Source of the DNA: Aestuariivivens insulae
Lineage (GTDB): Bacteria; Bacteroidota; Bacteroidia; Flavobacteriales; Flavobacteriaceae
DNA length: 64,000 nt
Reading direction: 5' to 3'
Assembly (NCBI RefSeq): GCF_022662195.1
Contig: NZ_JAKMCS010000002.1
Location: 248,001-312,000, forward strand
In this document: positions 62,487 through 64,000 of the stretch, piece by piece
Numbering within the stretch: position 1 is the first letter of the stretch
Layout: each line of letters begins with the position of its first letter
The notes under the pieces: model-generated
The model's database searches: none
The model's input: only the letters and a program-made list of their open reading frames with translations
What the model was told of the DNA's origin: nothing
Program-made: the position numbers and the translations under genes

Positions 62487-63362
62487 CTATCTTCTGCTAC
62501 CACCTCGACCTCCTCTGCCCCTAAACATTTCGCGCATTTCTTCGGTCTTTTTCTTAACAATGGCATCATACTCAGTTTGAGTGACTTCTTTCCCTTTGGA
62601 AGGCATTTTTATAGTTTCTTTTTCTGAAGGGTTTAAAATAATTTTAGAACATAAAATGGTCGTTCTATCGGCACTCACCTCTAATATCAATCCTGGCAAG
62701 CCCCAATAAGCATCTGGCCCTTGATTAATGGGGATTTGCGGCGTGTACCAAGCCGTTACCACGACCTCTCTAGATGGTTCTCTTTCCTCCTTTTTTTCAT
62801 CTTTGGTTTGCGTCTTCGTTGAATCTTTGGGCTGCTCACTAGATGGCCTTCTTCTAAAACTATTGAAATCGAAACCGGTTATCTTCTTTATTGCTGTAGC
62901 CTTAAAACAGGTATACTGCCCTATGGTTTTGGTTTCTGCCCCCAGTTGCCAATCTAAAGTCTGCAAACTATCTTTCACCAAAAATTGTTTTCCAAAAAAC
63001 TCCTGTTCCTGTAAAAGCTGGTGTAACTTCACGTTTTTATACAGATTACCCCCAGTATTGCCCATCATACCAAAACGCATACCTTTTCCCTGTCCAGGGG
63101 CTTCCAAATGTTCTTCTTCTTTATAAAGGGACTCTACTTGGTTAAACGTTAAGACGAAGGTTTTTTCCAATGCACTTTTCATTCGATCGGCAATTTCCTT
63201 TTTACGTTCTTCACTTAGTTGCCTGCCTCCAAAATTGCTCATATCTATGGTCGTTTTGGATTCGTAATAGGCTTTCCCCTGAAAATTGTTTTGGGCGTAT
63301 GAAATAAAAGAAACAATGATTAAAATAAATGAAACTGAAGTTCTTAACGTACGATATCGCAT
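62487..63362 (-). CDS. GLPGLI family protein
   Basis: 291 residues with signal peptide (LRTSVSFILIIVSFISYAQ). The defining motif is present in DAYWGLPGLILEVSADRTTILCSKIILNPSEKE (about 215-250). A Lys/Glu/Ser-rich low-complexity stretch lies near 175-195 and a Gly/Arg-rich tail (MFRGRGGRGGSRR) closes the protein. Function of the family is unknown; it is exported and nearly always encoded beside an OMP_b-brl_3-type outer membrane protein, as here. It probably forms an operon with 59730 and with the second GLPGLI gene upstream. Confidence 0.88.
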   Translation of the reverse strand: MRYRTLRTSVSFILIIVSFISYAQNNFQGKAYYESKTTIDMSNFGGRQLSEERKKEIADRMKSALEKTFVLTFNQVESLYKEEEHLEAPGQGKGMRFGMMGNTGGNLYKNVKLHQLLQEQEFFGKQFLVKDSLQTLDWQLGAETKTIGQYTCFKATAIKKITGFDFNSFRRRPSSEQPKDSTKTQTKDEKKEEREPSREVVVTAWYTPQIPINQGPDAYWGLPGLILEVSADRTTILCSKIILNPSEKETIKMPSKGKEVTQTEYDAIVKKKTEEMREMFRGRGGRGGSRR

Positions 63363-63463
63363 TGAGATAATATTTAACTAGCTTTCAAACTAATGTATTT
63401 ATCCCTGTTAGACCTAAATTGTGATACTTGGTTTAAAGACCAAAGGCTAAATTCTTCTAAAAA

Positions 63464-64000
63464 TCAACCTCCTATTCTAATTTCAATACTTTCTCCACCA
63501 TCTTCATGGCTATTGTTCCACATGCGTTCTTGCATTTCATTCATTTTCTTTTCCATAATCTTATCGTACTCTTCCTGATTCATCTTATCCCCTTTTTTGG
63601 GTTCAACAATACGCACTTCCTTCTCTGGATTGAGGACAATCTTACTACAGATAATGGTTGTTGTTCCATCGTTAACTTCCAATATTAACCCTGGCAAGCC
63701 ATGATAGTTTGCCGGACCATTACTTATGGGAATTGTTGGGGCATACCACGCCACAACTTCCTGTTGCCGCATTTGAGGCTCCAGGCTTTCTTCTTCAGCA
63801 TCTAAACCCCTATCACCATTTACGCTAATTCGAGATTCCACAACTTGAACTTCTATTGTTTTGGTCGCTTTAAAACATTCATACTCACCAATAAATTTCT
63901 TTTCGCCAGTAAGTTGCCAATCGTGCTTTTGTAGTTTATCCTGAATTAAAAACAACCTACTAAACGATTCATTTTGATTCGTAAACCTATTTTCCTTGAG
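63464..64000 (-). CDS. GLPGLI family protein, N-terminus beyond the window
   Basis: The frame is open from the right edge of the window; the last 45 bases continue it (LKENRFTNQNESFSRLFLIQDK), so the true start lies further on. About 178 residues are visible. GPANYHGLPGLILEVNDGTTTIICSKIVLNPEKE is the GLPGLI signature, and the segment after it (VEPKKGDKMNQEEYDKIMEKKMNEMQERMW) parallels the neighbouring gene. It is a paralog of 62487, from a tandem duplication, lacking that protein's Gly/Arg tail (it ends IEIRIGG). Confidence 0.87.
   Translation of the reverse strand, partial: LKENRFTNQNESFSRLFLIQDKLQKHDWQLTGEKKFIGEYECFKATKTIEVQVVESRISVNGDRGLDAEEESLEPQMRQQEVVAWYAPTIPISNGPANYHGLPGLILEVNDGTTTIICSKIVLNPEKEVRIVEPKKGDKMNQEEYDKIMEKKMNEMQERMWNNSHEDGGESIEIRIGG

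Overview
The window is low-GC DNA typical of a marine-type member of the Flavobacteriaceae (Bacteroidota). Evidence: SusC/SusD pairs controlled by an ECF sigma factor and FecR anti-sigma factor, T9SS C-terminal sorting domains, GLPGLI-family proteins, lipoproteins with short SC/GC lipoboxes, TAnnTTTG-type promoter sequence, and many small palindromic repeats between genes. There is one tRNA (Tyr) and no rRNA, CRISPR array, prophage or intact insertion sequence.

Region 1 (1-6407, + strand) is a tightly packed operon that looks like a periplasmic route for oxidising sugars or glycosides through 3-keto intermediates: the C-terminus of a GMC oxidoreductase, its Tat-carrying small subunit, a DUF1080 lipoprotein, an FGE-like protein, two Tat-exported Gfo/Idh/MocA oxidoreductases and a Tat-exported TIM-barrel isomerase. 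Region 2 (6550-13609, +) is a TMEM220-like membrane protein followed by a complete ebo cluster, eboA to eboF, implicated elsewhere in moving or maturing an unidentified metabolite. Region 3 (13979-18531, +) has a Tat-exported NHL propeller and a 1120-residue lipoprotein joining ThuA, sugar-dehydrogenase propeller, PKD, cytochrome c and carbohydrate-binding-like modules.

Region 4 (18687-34153, - strand) is a polysaccharide-utilisation-type locus with no visible glycoside hydrolase: ECF sigma factor, LamG T9SS protein, FecR, SusC, SusD, a DUF1735/discoidin lipoprotein, then a 1.3-kaa secreted BNR/discoidin protein and a fibronectin-type lipoprotein. Region 5 (34778-46640) is a second set of DUF1080, Gfo/Idh/MocA, azurin and two propeller-cytochrome c proteins, with a GapN-like dehydrogenase. 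It appears to repeat the chemistry of region 1 with different electron carriers.

Region 6 (46637-55517) is core metabolism: ilvD-ilvB-ilvN-ilvC-ilvA on the - strand, preceded by an unannotated 20-codon Ile/Val-rich leader peptide and a terminator/antiterminator pair that reads as a transcription attenuator. Divergent to it is metK with a candidate SAM riboswitch. Region 7 (55631-64000) holds an S9 peptidase, tRNA-Tyr followed by a four-copy 133-bp tandem repeat bounded by a second copy of the tRNA 3' end, a cluster of palindromic repeats, and an outer-membrane beta-barrel protein with two GLPGLI proteins, the last running off the window.

The signals least explained by standard annotation are the tRNA-Tyr repeat array (resembling the E. 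coli tyrT/rtT layout), the ilv attenuator, and the metK leader carrying a repeat inside it.
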